NCBI GenBank assembly: GCA_900473915.1
Contig: UCNG01000007.1
Coordinates: 202,939 to 266,938, forward strand
From: Hyphomicrobiales bacterium
Lineage (GTDB): Bacteria; Pseudomonadota; Alphaproteobacteria; Rhizobiales; Rhizobiaceae
Length of the DNA: 64,000 nucleotides
Reading direction: 5' to 3'
Part shown: positions 7,581 through 17,146 of the stretch, one piece after another
How the letters are laid out: the number at the start of each line of letters is the position of its first letter
Position numbering within the stretch: the first letter of the stretch is position 1
Position numbers and translations under genes: made by a program
Notes under the pieces: generated by a model
The model's database searches: none
The model's input: only the letters and a program-made list of their open reading frames with translations
What the model was told of the DNA's origin: nothing

Positions 7581-10500
7581 TCTGCTGCCTCCTTCACGGC
7601 GGAGTTGCGGTTGCCTTCTTCAAGCGGCCCTTCCATCCAGTCCACATGGTCGAGCTTGCGCACGACCACGAACTCGTCGCGGTTGGCGCCAACCGTTCCG
7701 TAATAGTTGAAACCATAGGACTGGTGGGCGTAGCCGCCGATCATATGCGTCGGCTTGGTGATGATGCGGGTGACGGAGTTGTGAATGCCGCCGCGCTGGC
7801 CGGTGAGCGGCGAGCCGGGCGTGTTCACGATCTTCTCCTGCGCGTGATACATGAAGATGGTTCCATCCTTCATGCGCTGGGAGACGACCGCGCGGGCCAC
7901 GATGGCGCCGTTGGCGTTGTAAACCTCAACCCAGTCATTATCGACAATGCCAGCCTTCGCCGCATCCGGCTCCGAAATCCAGACAACCGGCCCGCCGCGA
8001 TTGAGCGTCAGCATGAGCAGATTGTCCGAATAGGTGGAGTGGATGCCCCATTTCTGGTGCGGCGTGATGAAGTTCAGCACCAGATGCGGCTGGCCGTCCG
8101 CCTTTTCGCGGATTGCCGGGTTGACCGTCTTGGTGTCGATCGGCGGGCGATAGACGCAGAAGCCCTCGCCAAAGGCGCGCATCCACAGATGATCCTGATA
8201 GAGCTGCTGACGGCCGGTCAGCGTGCGCCAGGGGATCAGCTCATGCACATTGGTATAGCCTGCATTGTAGCAGACATGCTCGGATTCCAGCCCCGACCAG
8301 GTTGGCGAGGAGATGATCTTGCGCGGCTGCGCGACGATATCGCGATAGCGGATCTTCTCATCTTCCTTGGGAAGAGCCAGATGGGTGTGGTCGCGTCCGG
8401 TGAATTTCGACAGCGCTTCCCATGCCTTCACCGCCACTTCGCCGTTGGTTTCCGGCGCAAGCGACAGGATAACCTCGGTTGCGTCCACATCGGTATAGAT
8501 GCGCGGACGCCCTTCGGTTGCGCCCGGCTCATGAACCTTGCCGTTCAGCTTGCCGAGAAGCTCGACCTCATGTTCGGTGTTCCACGAGATGCCCTTGCCG
8601 CCATTGCCAAGCTTGTCGAGAAGCGGCCCGACGGAGGTGTAGCGCTTGTAGAGGTTCGGATAATCGCGCTCCACAACCACGACCGATGGCATGGTCTTGC
8701 CGGGGATCGGCTCGACCTCGCCCTTCTTCCAGTCCAGCACGTCCTTCGGCTGCGCCAGTTCGCCCGCCGTGTCGTGCAGGGTCGGCACAAGAACGATATC
8801 CTTCTCGACGCCCAGCACTTCCGGCGCCACTTCCGAGAACTTCTTGGCGATGCCCTTGAAGATTTCCCAATCGCTGCGCGCTTCCCAAGCCGGGTCGGCT
8901 GCGCTCGATAGTGGATGGATGAAAGGATGCATGTCAGAGGTATTGAGGTCGTTCTTCTCGTACCAGGTGGCAGTCGGCAGAACGATATCGGAATAGACGC
9001 AGGTCGTGGACATGCGGAAGTCGAGCGTGACCAGAAGGTCGAGCTTTCCTTCCGGGGCCTCATCGTGCCACACGGCCTCGCGGCTTTCCTGCGCGCCTTC
9101 CTGTCCCAGATCCTTGCCAAGCAGGCCGTTGGACGTGCCAAGCAGATGCTTCAGGAAATATTCATGCCCCTTGCCCGACGAGCCGAGCAGGTTCGAGCGC
9201 CAGACGAACATGTTGCGCGGCCAGTTGGCCTCGTGGTCCGGGTCCTCGCAGGACATGGTGAGGGTGCCGTTCTTCAAGGCATTCGCGATGAAGTCCTTCG
9301 GCTCCTTGCCCGATGCGGCTGCTTGCTTGGCAAGCTCCAGCGGGTTGGTCTGGAGCTGCGGCGCGGAAGGCAGCCAGCCCATCCGCTCGGCCCGGATATT
9401 GTAGTCGATCATCGTGCCTTCCCACGCGCCGTCCGGCGCGGTGGGCGAAAGAATGTCCTGCACCTTCACGGTTTCGTAGCGCCACTGGTCGGTATGCGCA
9501 TAGAAGAAGGAGGTGGAGTTCATGTGGCGCGGCGGGCGGTTCCAGTCCAGCGCGAATGCGAGCGCCGTCCAGCCGGTTTGCGGACGCAGCTTTTCCTGCC
9601 CCACATAATGGCTCCAGCCGCCGCCCGACTGGCCGATGCAGCCACACATCACCAGCATGTTGATGATACCGCGATAGTTCATGTCCATGTGGTACCAGTG
9701 GTTGAGACCGGCACCGAGAATGACCATGGAACGGCCATTGGTCTTTTCGGCATTGGTGGCAAACTCGCGTGCGACCGCAATGATCTGGTCGCGCGGGACG
9801 CCCGTGATCTTCTCCGCCCATGCCGGGGTATATGGCAGGCCCTCATCGTAGGACTTGGCGGAGTTCTCGTCGCCAAGCCCGCGATCGAGGCCGTAATTGG
9901 CGGCGAACAGGTCGAACACGGTCGCGACCAGCACATCGCCCTTTTTCAGTTTCAGCTTGCGGGCCGGAACCTTGCGCACCAGCACGCTGTCATGGTCGGT
10001 GCCTTCGAAATAATCGTGCTCGCGATTGCCGAAATAAGGGAAGGCCACATCGGCGATGGCATCGTGCGCGCCCGCCTCAATGAAGCTCTTGGCAAGTTCC
10101 ACGTCCTTGCCCTGGCCGTCCTTTTCTTCAAGGTTCCACTGGCCGTCATTGCCCCAGCGGAAGCCGATGGAGCCTTGCGGCGCAACATAGGTGCCGGATT
10201 TCGTATCATAGGCGACGGTCTTCCAGTCGGGATTGTTGGCCTCGCCAAGATCGCCCTTCAGGTCGGAAGCGCGCAGGAAGCGATCCGGCACGTAGCGCCC
10301 GTCCTTCTTCGTGAGCATGACCAGCATCGGGAAGTCGGTATATTTGCGGCAATAATCCTCGAAATAGGAAACCTGCCGGTCAAGGTGATATTCGCGCAGG
10401 ATCACATGGCCAAGCGCCATGGCCAGCGCCGCGTCGGTGCCTTGCTTCGGGTGCAGCCACAGATCAGAGAACTTCGCGGCCTCCGAATAGTCGGGCGAGA

Positions 10501-11341
10501 CCACGACCGACTTGGTGCCCTTGTAGCGCACTTCCGTATAGAAATGCGCATCCGGCGTGCGGGTCTGCGGCACGTTGGAACCCCAGAGCATCAGGAAACC
10601 GGCATTGTACCAGTCTGCCGATTCCGGCACGTCCGTCTGTTCGCCCCATGTCATGGGTGATGCGGGCGGCAGGTCGCAATACCAGTCGTAGAACGACATG
10701 CAGACGCCGCCCAAGAGCGAGAGGTAACGCGAGCCCGCCGCATAGGACACCATCGACATGGCCGGGATTGGCGAGAAGCCGATCACGCGGTCAGGCCCAT
10801 AGGTCTTGGCCGTATAGGCATTGGCGGCTGCGATGATCTCGTTGACTTCTTCCCACGTGGCGCGGACGAAACCGCCAAGGCCGCGCACCTTCATATAGTC
10901 GGCGCGCTTGGCGGGGTCCTGCTGGATCGCGGCCCATGCAGCGACCGGCGTTTTCAGCACACGTTCCTTGCGCCACAGTTTCAGGAGCCGCGAGCGGATC
11001 AGCGGATATTTCACGCGGTTGGCCGAATAGACGTACCAGCTATAGCTCGCCCCGCGCGAACAGCCGCGCGGTTCGTGGTTCGGAAGATCGGCGCGGGTGC
11101 GCGGATAGTCCGTCTGCTGGGTTTCCCAGGTGATGATGCCGCCCTTGACATAGACCTTCCACGAGCAGGAGCCGGTGCAGTTCACGCCATGGGTGGAGCG
11201 CACGATCTTGTCGTGCTGCCAGCGCTTGCGATAGGCGTCTTCCCAGTCACGGTTTTCGTTGGTGGTGACGCCATGGCCTTCCGAGAAGGTGCCGACATTC
11301 TTGCGGGCAAGAAAGTTCAGGCGATCGAGGAGTAGACTCAT
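7577..11341 (-). CDS. narG: Respiratory nitrate reductase alpha subunit (Mo-bisMGD)
   Basis: A 1254-residue catalytic subunit that reduces nitrate to nitrite on the cytoplasmic side, allowing anaerobic respiration. The N-terminal HGVNCTGSCSW (about 50-60) and GCSRG (about 93) carry the His/Cys ligands of the FS0 [4Fe-4S] cluster. YCDLPPASPMTWGEQTD (about 221-237) includes the Asp expected to ligand Mo. Length is as usual for membrane-bound NarG. A TGAGGA ribosome site precedes the ATG. It lies 23 bp after narK, so narKGHJI-ppiC-DUF2478 is one operon. Confidence 0.96.
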   Translation of the reverse strand: MSLLLDRLNFLARKNVGTFSEGHGVTTNENRDWEDAYRKRWQHDKIVRSTHGVNCTGSCSWKVYVKGGIITWETQQTDYPRTRADLPNHEPRGCSRGASYSWYVYSANRVKYPLIRSRLLKLWRKERVLKTPVAAWAAIQQDPAKRADYMKVRGLGGFVRATWEEVNEIIAAANAYTAKTYGPDRVIGFSPIPAMSMVSYAAGSRYLSLLGGVCMSFYDWYCDLPPASPMTWGEQTDVPESADWYNAGFLMLWGSNVPQTRTPDAHFYTEVRYKGTKSVVVSPDYSEAAKFSDLWLHPKQGTDAALAMALGHVILREYHLDRQVSYFEDYCRKYTDFPMLVMLTKKDGRYVPDRFLRASDLKGDLGEANNPDWKTVAYDTKSGTYVAPQGSIGFRWGNDGQWNLEEKDGQGKDVELAKSFIEAGAHDAIADVAFPYFGNREHDYFEGTDHDSVLVRKVPARKLKLKKGDVLVATVFDLFAANYGLDRGLGDENSAKSYDEGLPYTPAWAEKITGVPRDQIIAVAREFATNAEKTNGRSMVILGAGLNHWYHMDMNYRGIINMLVMCGCIGQSGGGWSHYVGQEKLRPQTGWTALAFALDWNRPPRHMNSTSFFYAHTDQWRYETVKVQDILSPTAPDGAWEGTMIDYNIRAERMGWLPSAPQLQTNPLELAKQAAASGKEPKDFIANALKNGTLTMSCEDPDHEANWPRNMFVWRSNLLGSSGKGHEYFLKHLLGTSNGLLGKDLGQEGAQESREAVWHDEAPEGKLDLLVTLDFRMSTTCVYSDIVLPTATWYEKNDLNTSDMHPFIHPLSSAADPAWEARSDWEIFKGIAKKFSEVAPEVLGVEKDIVLVPTLHDTAGELAQPKDVLDWKKGEVEPIPGKTMPSVVVVERDYPNLYKRYTSVGPLLDKLGNGGKGISWNTEHEVELLGKLNGKVHEPGATEGRPRIYTDVDATEVILSLAPETNGEVAVKAWEALSKFTGRDHTHLALPKEDEKIRYRDIVAQPRKIISSPTWSGLESEHVCYNAGYTNVHELIPWRTLTGRQQLYQDHLWMRAFGEGFCVYRPPIDTKTVNPAIREKADGQPHLVLNFITPHQKWGIHSTYSDNLLMLTLNRGGPVVWISEPDAAKAGIVDNDWVEVYNANGAIVARAVVSQRMKDGTIFMYHAQEKIVNTPGSPLTGQRGGIHNSVTRIITKPTHMIGGYAHQSYGFNYYGTVGANRDEFVVVRKLDHVDWMEGPLEEGNRNSAVKEAAE

Positions 11342-11364
11342 GATTTTATCCTCACTTTAGTTCG

Positions 11365-14103
11365 TTAGGCAGCAGCAGCTGCTGGCTTGCTGCGATGCTC
11401 CACGTCGTAGAGCAGCCCGCCTTTTCGGGTGTAGACGCCCCAGGTGATGACGAGGCATGTCACGTAGAAGATCAGGAAGGCCCACAATGCTGCTTCCGGC
11501 CCGCCGGTCATGCTGATCGAGGTGCCGTAGCCCTTCGGGATGAAGAAGGCGCCGAAGGCAGCAATGGCCGAGGTGAAGCCGGTGATGGCCGCGGATTCCT
11601 TGTCCGCTTCGTGGCGGCGTTCTTCCGGGGTGGCATTGGGCATCAGCCGCACCATTTCCTTCGACATGATCGCCGGGATCATCTGGAAGGTGGAAGCATT
11701 GCCGATACCGGTTGCGAAGAACAGCAGCACGAAGGAAGCGAAAAAGCCCCAGAACGCATTCGGCTGATCCTTGATGCCGACGAAGTAGAGCACGCCCGCC
11801 ACGCCCACCATCATCAGCACGAATGCCCAGATGGTGACGCGCCCGCCGCCATACTTGTCCGCCAGCCAGCCAGAGCCCGACCGCGACAGCGCGCCGACCA
11901 AAGGCCCGAGAAAGGCGAACTGAAGCGCATTCACTTGCGGGAACAGGATGTTGGTCAGAAGCGGGAAGCCAGCCGAATAGCCGATGAACGAACCGAAGGT
12001 TCCCGTATAGAGCCAGCACATGATCCAGTTGTGCCTGCGGCGAAAAATGACGGCCTGATCGGCAAACGAAGCCTTGGCGGATGCGATATCGTTCATGCCG
12101 AACCAGTTGGCGAAAGCCGTGACGACAATGAACGGCACGAAGACGAACCCGGCATTTTGCAGCCACAGCGGTGCGCTGCCCGCTTCGGTTGCGACCATGG
12201 CCGGATCGCCGCCAAGCTTGCCGAAGATACCGGCGGTAATGACCAGCGGCACCACGAACTGCACGACGCTGACGCCGAGATTGCCGAGGCCCGCATTGAG
12301 CGCAGCCGCATTGCCCTTCTCGTGCTTGGGAAAGAAGAACGAGATGTTGGACATGGAGGAGGCGAAGTTGCCGCCACCGAAGCCGCAGCACAGCGCGAGC
12401 AGAAGGAAGATGAAGTAAGGCGTGTCCGGGTTCTGCACCGCATAGCCGATACCGATGGCCGGGATGACCAGCGACCAGGTGGTGAGCGTCGTCCACAGGC
12501 GGCCGCCGAAGATCGGCACCATGAAGGAATAGAAGATGCGGAAGGTCGCGCCCGAAATGCCGGGGAGTGCCGCCAGCCAGAAAAGCTGGTCGGTCGTGAA
12601 CTGGTAGCCCACGAGCGGCAGCTTCGCCACCACCACGGACCAGACCTGCCAGATGGCGAAGGACAAAAGAAGCGCGGGGATCGAAAGCCACAGGTTGCGC
12701 TTGGCGATCTTGCGTCCCTTCTGTTCCCAGAAAGCCGGGTCGTCCGGACGCCAGTCGGTGAGGACGGAATCGCCCTTTGCCGGCTTGATTTCAGCCTTCT
12801 TCAACCCCTGCAATTCGGCAAAGGCCGGAAGCTCTTCCGTGGCCGCGCCTTGCGAGGCGCGCTCCATCTGGCGGATCGAGACATGCATCCACACGAAAGA
12901 TACCGCGACGATGACGAAGAGCAGCATGAAGCAGCTTGTCCACAGGCCCGTCTGGTCGAGGATCACGCCGAACAGGATCGGCAGGATGAAGCCGCCGAGA
13001 CCGCCGATCATGCCCACCAGACCGCCGACAGAGCCGACATTGCCCGGATAATAGACAGGAATGTGCTTGAAGACCGCAGCCTTGCCCAAGGCCATGAAGA
13101 AGCCGAGGATGAAGACGGTGACGGTGAAGCCGATCACGCCCATTTCGGCATGGAAGGCCAGCGGGCCGTTATCGCTCTGGATGACATAATCCGTCGGCGG
13201 ATAGGACAGCACGAAGGTTGCGACCAGCGACACGGCGAAGGTCCAGTACATGACGCGGCGCGCGCCATAAACATCCGAAAGATGCCCGCCATAGGCGCGG
13301 AACAGGCTTGCCGGGACCGAAAAGAACGCTGCGATGATGCCTGCGAGACGAATATCGACGCCGTAGACATGGATCAGATATTGCGGCAGCCACAGCGCGA
13401 GAGCCACGAAGGCGCCGAAGACGAAGAAATAGTATAGCGAGAAACGCCAGACCTGCACGTTCTTCAGCGGTTCCAGCTCCATCAGCGTGCTGGCGGGCTT
13501 TTCACCCTTGCGGCGGCGCTCGACCAGAACCGGATCGTCGCTCGTGGTGAAATAGAAGATCAACGCCATGACGACCATCGCAGCCGCCCAGACTTCGGCA
13601 ACCGCGTGCCAGCCGAAGGCGACCATGACCATCGGCGCGAAGAATTTCGTCACTGCCGAGCCGACATTGCCCGCGCCGAAAATGCCGAGCGCGACGCCCT
13701 GCTTTTCCGGCGGATACCAGCGCGACACATAGGCGACGCCGACCGAGAACGACCCGCCCGCCACGCCGACGCCGAGCGCTGCAACCAGCATCTGCGGATA
13801 GGTGGTGGCGTAGGTCAGCAACCAGGTGGCAACCGCCGAAACCAGCATTGTGAGGGTGAAGATGGCGCGACCGCCATAACGGTCCGCCCAGATGCCGAGG
13901 ATGACGCGGATCAGCGACCCGGTCAGGATGGGCGTGCCGACCAGCAGGCCGAACTGCGTTTCGCTCAAGCCCAGCTCGGACCGAATTTCAATGCCGATGA
14001 TTGCGAAGATGGTCCAGACCGCGAAACAAACTGTAAAAGCGGTCGTACTCATCGCTAGCGCCGTTGTCTGCGCCCTGGGATTTTCCCCTGCGACATGTTG
14101 CAT
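11365..14103 (-). CDS. narK: Fused nitrate/nitrite transporter NarK (two MFS domains)
   Basis: A 912-residue protein with two complete major-facilitator domains of about 12 helices each (roughly 20-435 and 490-905). In domain 1, GSLIRVILGIWADRYGG and GLVGMIGGLGGF are nitrate/nitrite-porter signatures. Domain 2 repeats the pattern with GATFRIFYSFMVPIFGG and GLGNLGVSVVQF. Such NarK1-NarK2 fusions, known from Paracoccus, combine a nitrate/H+ symporter with a nitrate/nitrite antiporter. The ATG at 14103 has GGAG seven bases upstream. It is the first gene of the nar operon, with an FNR-type box centred at 14181.5. Confidence 0.93.
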   Translation of the reverse strand: MQHVAGENPRAQTTALAMSTTAFTVCFAVWTIFAIIGIEIRSELGLSETQFGLLVGTPILTGSLIRVILGIWADRYGGRAIFTLTMLVSAVATWLLTYATTYPQMLVAALGVGVAGGSFSVGVAYVSRWYPPEKQGVALGIFGAGNVGSAVTKFFAPMVMVAFGWHAVAEVWAAAMVVMALIFYFTTSDDPVLVERRRKGEKPASTLMELEPLKNVQVWRFSLYYFFVFGAFVALALWLPQYLIHVYGVDIRLAGIIAAFFSVPASLFRAYGGHLSDVYGARRVMYWTFAVSLVATFVLSYPPTDYVIQSDNGPLAFHAEMGVIGFTVTVFILGFFMALGKAAVFKHIPVYYPGNVGSVGGLVGMIGGLGGFILPILFGVILDQTGLWTSCFMLLFVIVAVSFVWMHVSIRQMERASQGAATEELPAFAELQGLKKAEIKPAKGDSVLTDWRPDDPAFWEQKGRKIAKRNLWLSIPALLLSFAIWQVWSVVVAKLPLVGYQFTTDQLFWLAALPGISGATFRIFYSFMVPIFGGRLWTTLTTWSLVIPAIGIGYAVQNPDTPYFIFLLLALCCGFGGGNFASSMSNISFFFPKHEKGNAAALNAGLGNLGVSVVQFVVPLVITAGIFGKLGGDPAMVATEAGSAPLWLQNAGFVFVPFIVVTAFANWFGMNDIASAKASFADQAVIFRRRHNWIMCWLYTGTFGSFIGYSAGFPLLTNILFPQVNALQFAFLGPLVGALSRSGSGWLADKYGGGRVTIWAFVLMMVGVAGVLYFVGIKDQPNAFWGFFASFVLLFFATGIGNASTFQMIPAIMSKEMVRLMPNATPEERRHEADKESAAITGFTSAIAAFGAFFIPKGYGTSISMTGGPEAALWAFLIFYVTCLVITWGVYTRKGGLLYDVEHRSKPAAAAA

Positions 14104-14174
14104 AGGCGTACTCCGAATTGAATACCATTGGGAGGTTTCGTATGCACTTATGCGTCGACTGTTGGATGAATACA

Positions 14175-14188
14175 TTGATTAAGATCAA
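14175..14188. promoter_or_regulatory. Perfect FNR/NNR-type box for the narK operon
   Basis: TTGATTAAGATCAA is an exact TTGAT-N4-ATCAA site. It is centred 78.5 bp upstream of the narK ATG. Activation from a -41.5 position would put the transcript start near 14140 and leave about 37 bases of leader. The divergent regulator at 14343 has the E..SR recognition helix that reads this sequence. Confidence 0.8.
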
Positions 14189-14286
14189 TATCTCTGGACT
14201 ATTCAAGTTGAATTTTAGTTTTTCGTGACTTAAGGGAAATAATAGACCAAGTTAGGCGCAAGTATTGATTAATGCATATTGCCTAA

Positions 14287-14300
14287 TTGATATTTATCAA
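14287..14300. promoter_or_regulatory. Perfect FNR/NNR-type box upstream of the Crp/Fnr regulator
   Basis: TTGATATTTATCAA is a second exact TTGAT-N4-ATCAA site, centred about 49 bp before the regulator's ATG. A -41.5 geometry would place the transcript start inside the ribosome site. Autorepression, or a joint role with the narK site, is therefore as likely as activation. Confidence 0.7.
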
Positions 14301-14342
14301 TTATGTTAACGGGCTATAACTTGACCCCTAAAGTGAGGATTG

Positions 14343-15062
14343 ATGCGGAAAGAAGAAATCGACGCGCTGAGAAATTTGCCGCTTTTCACGGACATGGCGG
14401 ATGCCACGTTCGAGCGGCTGGTGCGTCCGAGCTTCGTGCAGTCTTTTCCGCCGCGCACGACCCTGATCCGGGAAGACGAGCCTGCGGACTTCCTGTTCGC
14501 GATCCTCGACGGGCTTGTGCTGATGTCGGCCAAATCGGACGATGGCGAGACCGCGCTGGAGATATTGCGCGCCGACGATATCTTCATTCTCGCGGCCGTG
14601 CTCAATGACGATGTGTGCCTGCAAACCGCGCAGACGCTCACGCCCACCCGCGTGCTGATGGTGCCCTCCAGCCTGGTGCGCGACCTGATGAGCGAGGATG
14701 TCGGCTTCATGCGCGCCATCGTTTTTGAAACCGCGCGCGCCTATCGCCGCCTGGTCAAGGAACTGAAGACGCAGAAGCTGCGCAGCAGCGTGCAGCGCCT
14801 CGCCAACTGGATCGTCAAGGAATCGCTTCTGAACGACGGCGCCGATGTGGTGATGATCCCTTACGAAAAACGCACGCTTGCCGCCTATCTCGGCATGACA
14901 CCGGAAAACCTGTCGCGCAATTTCGCGACGCTCACCTCGCATGGCGTCACGGTGCAGGCCTCCGCGATCAAGATCACCAACAAGAACAAGCTGCTGCAAT
15001 TTGCAGCCCCCTCCCACCTGATCGACAGGCAGGAACCGGCGCGCAGTTTCGACAAGATCTGA
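14343..15062 (+). CDS. Crp/Fnr-family regulator without Fe-S cysteines (NarR/NnrR type)
   Basis: A 239-residue activator with a cyclic-nucleotide-like beta-barrel (about 10-125), a dimer helix and a C-terminal winged helix. The N-terminus lacks the Cys cluster of FNR, placing it with DNR/NnrR/NarR proteins that sense NO, nitrite or nitrate instead of oxygen. The recognition helix MTPENLSRNFATL has the E-x-x-S-R residues of FNR and so should bind TTGAT-N4-ATCAA; two such sites lie just upstream. GAGG precedes the ATG at 14343; an adjacent in-frame TTG at 14340 is too close to it. It most likely controls the divergent narKGHJI operon, as reported for Brucella NarR. Which paralogue this is needs phylogeny. 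Confidence 0.85.
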   Translation: MRKEEIDALRNLPLFTDMADATFERLVRPSFVQSFPPRTTLIREDEPADFLFAILDGLVLMSAKSDDGETALEILRADDIFILAAVLNDDVCLQTAQTLTPTRVLMVPSSLVRDLMSEDVGFMRAIVFETARAYRRLVKELKTQKLRSSVQRLANWIVKESLLNDGADVVMIPYEKRTLAAYLGMTPENLSRNFATLTSHGVTVQASAIKITNKNKLLQFAAPSHLIDRQEPARSFDKI

Positions 15063-15135
15063 GATTGGCGGCCTTCATCTTTCTGTCAAACAGAACGACT
15101 ATCCGGTGACTTTCTCCATCGAACGGGCCTCCGCC

Positions 15136-16200
15136 ATGAAAGCACCTTTTATCGTCCTGTTTCTCGCTCTTGCAACCAGCGCCGTTGCGCAGGAATTGCC
15201 CAAGCCCGAACTGATCGGCGCTTTCACGCTGCCCACCGGCCTGAAAATCGGCGGCGTCGAGTTCGGCGGAATTTCCGGCCTCGATTACGATCCGCGTGAA
15301 GACGTCTATTACGCCATATCCGACGACCGTTCGGAAAATGCGCCTGCGCGCTTTTACAAGCTCAAGCTCGCCATCGACGGTTCCGGCGTGCAAAGCCTCG
15401 ATATTCTGGAAACGGTCACGCTTCTGGACAAAGCCGGCAAACCATTTGCGCTGAAGGATGTGGACCCGGAAAGCATACGCTTCAACGCGGCCACCGGAAC
15501 CATCTACTGGTCAAGCGAAGGCAACAGGAACGGCAGACCGTTTGTCGGCGAAGCAAAGACCGATGGCAGCTTCATCCGCGAATTTGCCTTGCCGGAAGCC
15601 TACATTCCCGACGAAGGCAAGACACGCGGCATCCGCAACAATCTGTCCTTTGAAAGCCTGACCATCACGCCGGACGGCAAAACGCTTCTGGCGGGCACGG
15701 AAAACGCGCTGATACAGGATGGAGACAAGGCGACGCTCGACCATGGCAGCCGCTCGCGCATCATCGCCTTCGATCTCGCATCGGGCAATGTCACGGCGGA
15801 ATATGCCTATGATACCGACCCGATCTTCACCAAGGCGATTGAGCCGCCCTTCTGGAACGATAACGGCATGTCGGAATTCGTTTCCGATGGAAACGATCTT
15901 CTCACCGTCGAACGCTCCTTCGCCATGGGTGTGGGCAACCGGATCACGCTTTACCGCGCCTCCTTCGATGGCGCCAGCGATGTGAAGGGCGTGCCGTCGC
16001 TTGCCAGCCAGCCGGTAACGCCGCTCGGCAAGAAACTTCTTCTCCGGCTCAACGAAGGCGATTTCGGCCTCGACATCGACAATATCGAGGCCATCACCTT
16101 CGGGCCGACGGTTGACGGCAAGAGGACGCTCATCCTCGCCTCCGACAACAATTTCAGTCCCGGTCAGGTTTCGCAGTTCATCGCCCTGAAGCTGCCCTGA
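15136..16200 (+). CDS. Exported esterase-like phytase-family protein (PF13449-like)
   Basis: A 354-residue protein with a Sec signal peptide (MKAPFIVLFLALATSAVAQ) and a beta-propeller-like body. ISGLDYDPREDVYYAISDDR (about 45-64) and VDPESIRF (about 107) are typical of the esterase-like activity of phytase domain. Such proteins are periplasmic and may bind or hydrolyse phosphate esters. I start at 15136, where the signal peptide begins; the upstream in-frame start at 15106 would add ten non-signal residues. It follows the Crp/Fnr gene and converges on the CdsA-like gene. Confidence 0.75.
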   Translation: MKAPFIVLFLALATSAVAQELPKPELIGAFTLPTGLKIGGVEFGGISGLDYDPREDVYYAISDDRSENAPARFYKLKLAIDGSGVQSLDILETVTLLDKAGKPFALKDVDPESIRFNAATGTIYWSSEGNRNGRPFVGEAKTDGSFIREFALPEAYIPDEGKTRGIRNNLSFESLTITPDGKTLLAGTENALIQDGDKATLDHGSRSRIIAFDLASGNVTAEYAYDTDPIFTKAIEPPFWNDNGMSEFVSDGNDLLTVERSFAMGVGNRITLYRASFDGASDVKGVPSLASQPVTPLGKKLLLRLNEGDFGLDIDNIEAITFGPTVDGKRTLILASDNNFSPGQVSQFIALKLP

Positions 16201-16216
16201 CAAATAGTGACCGCAC

Positions 16217-17146
16217 TCAGGTCCAGAAATAGCGCACGATGTGGAAGAAGACCGGGGCCGAGAAGACGAGGCTGTCGGCCCGGTCGAGCATGCCGCCATG
16301 CCCTTCGATCATGTGGCCCCAGTCCTTCACGCCGCGATCACGCTTGATGGCGGAGGCGACAAGCCCGCCGAAGAAGCCCATGATGCAGGATGTTGCGGCA
16401 AGCGCGCCCGCCTGAAGCGGCGAAAACGGCGTCAGCCAGGCAAGCCCTGCCCCCAGAAGCGAGGCGCTGGCGACCCCGCCGACAAAGCCTTCCCAGGTCT
16501 TGGACGGCGATATGGCGGGCGCGATGCGATGTTTGCCGAACAGCTTGCCGAAAATATATTGCAGCACATCGCTGCCCTGCACGGTGGCCACCAGAAAGGC
16601 GATCAAAAGCAGCTTCTTGCCGTCAAAGCCGGGAATATCCAGCGTCATCAGCGCGGGCACATGGCTGATGCAATAGACCGACAGCATGATGCCCCATTGC
16701 TGCTCGCTGATGCGCTCCAGAAAGCGCGACGTGTCGCCGGAAAGCGCCGTCAGCACCGGCATGGCGAGGAAGCAATAGACCGGGACAAAGATGGAATAGA
16801 GCCCGTACCAGTCGATCCAGATCAGGTAATACTGCACCGGGATAACCAGCAGGAACATGCCCAGCAGCACGCGATGGTCGGCGCGCCGCGTCTGCGTCAG
16901 CGTCGCATATTCGCGCAAGGCGGCAAACGAGATCAGCGCGAACAGCACGATCACCCCGCCCTTGCCGAACAGGAAGGCGACGCACATGGCGCCGACCATG
17001 ATCCACCATGCCTTGATGCGGGCATTGAGATTGACCAGCGTGGAGGAAAGCGGCTTCGGCGCGCGCCATGAAAGAACACCGGCAACGGCGCTTGCCGTTG
17101 TCAGAACGCCCATGAGGCCAAGGAACAGTCGGGTTGTTTCGCTCAT
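16217..17146 (-). CDS. CdsA-like phosphatidate cytidylyltransferase (YnbB-like)
   Basis: A 309-residue polytopic membrane protein that should convert a phosphatidate-type lipid and CTP to a CDP-lipid. The C-terminal CdsA signature is present: SAIKRDRGVKDWG, followed by GHGGMLDRADS. The usual P-G of that signature reads I-E here. It ends a minus-strand run with an acyltransferase, a PAP2/dual-specificity phosphatase and a hydrolase-methyltransferase, and a CDP-alcohol phosphotransferase is divergent. This set matches E. coli ynbABCD, so it is probably a specialised paralogue and not the housekeeping CdsA. Its ATG overlaps the acyltransferase stop. Confidence 0.88.
   Translation of the reverse strand: MSETTRLFLGLMGVLTTASAVAGVLSWRAPKPLSSTLVNLNARIKAWWIMVGAMCVAFLFGKGGVIVLFALISFAALREYATLTQTRRADHRVLLGMFLLVIPVQYYLIWIDWYGLYSIFVPVYCFLAMPVLTALSGDTSRFLERISEQQWGIMLSVYCISHVPALMTLDIPGFDGKKLLLIAFLVATVQGSDVLQYIFGKLFGKHRIAPAISPSKTWEGFVGGVASASLLGAGLAWLTPFSPLQAGALAATSCIMGFFGGLVASAIKRDRGVKDWGHMIEGHGGMLDRADSLVFSAPVFFHIVRYFWT

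Noticed and set aside
11395-13437. Open frame of 680 codons antisense to narK
   Set aside because: Low-complexity charged translation and no motif; narK on the other strand is unambiguous.
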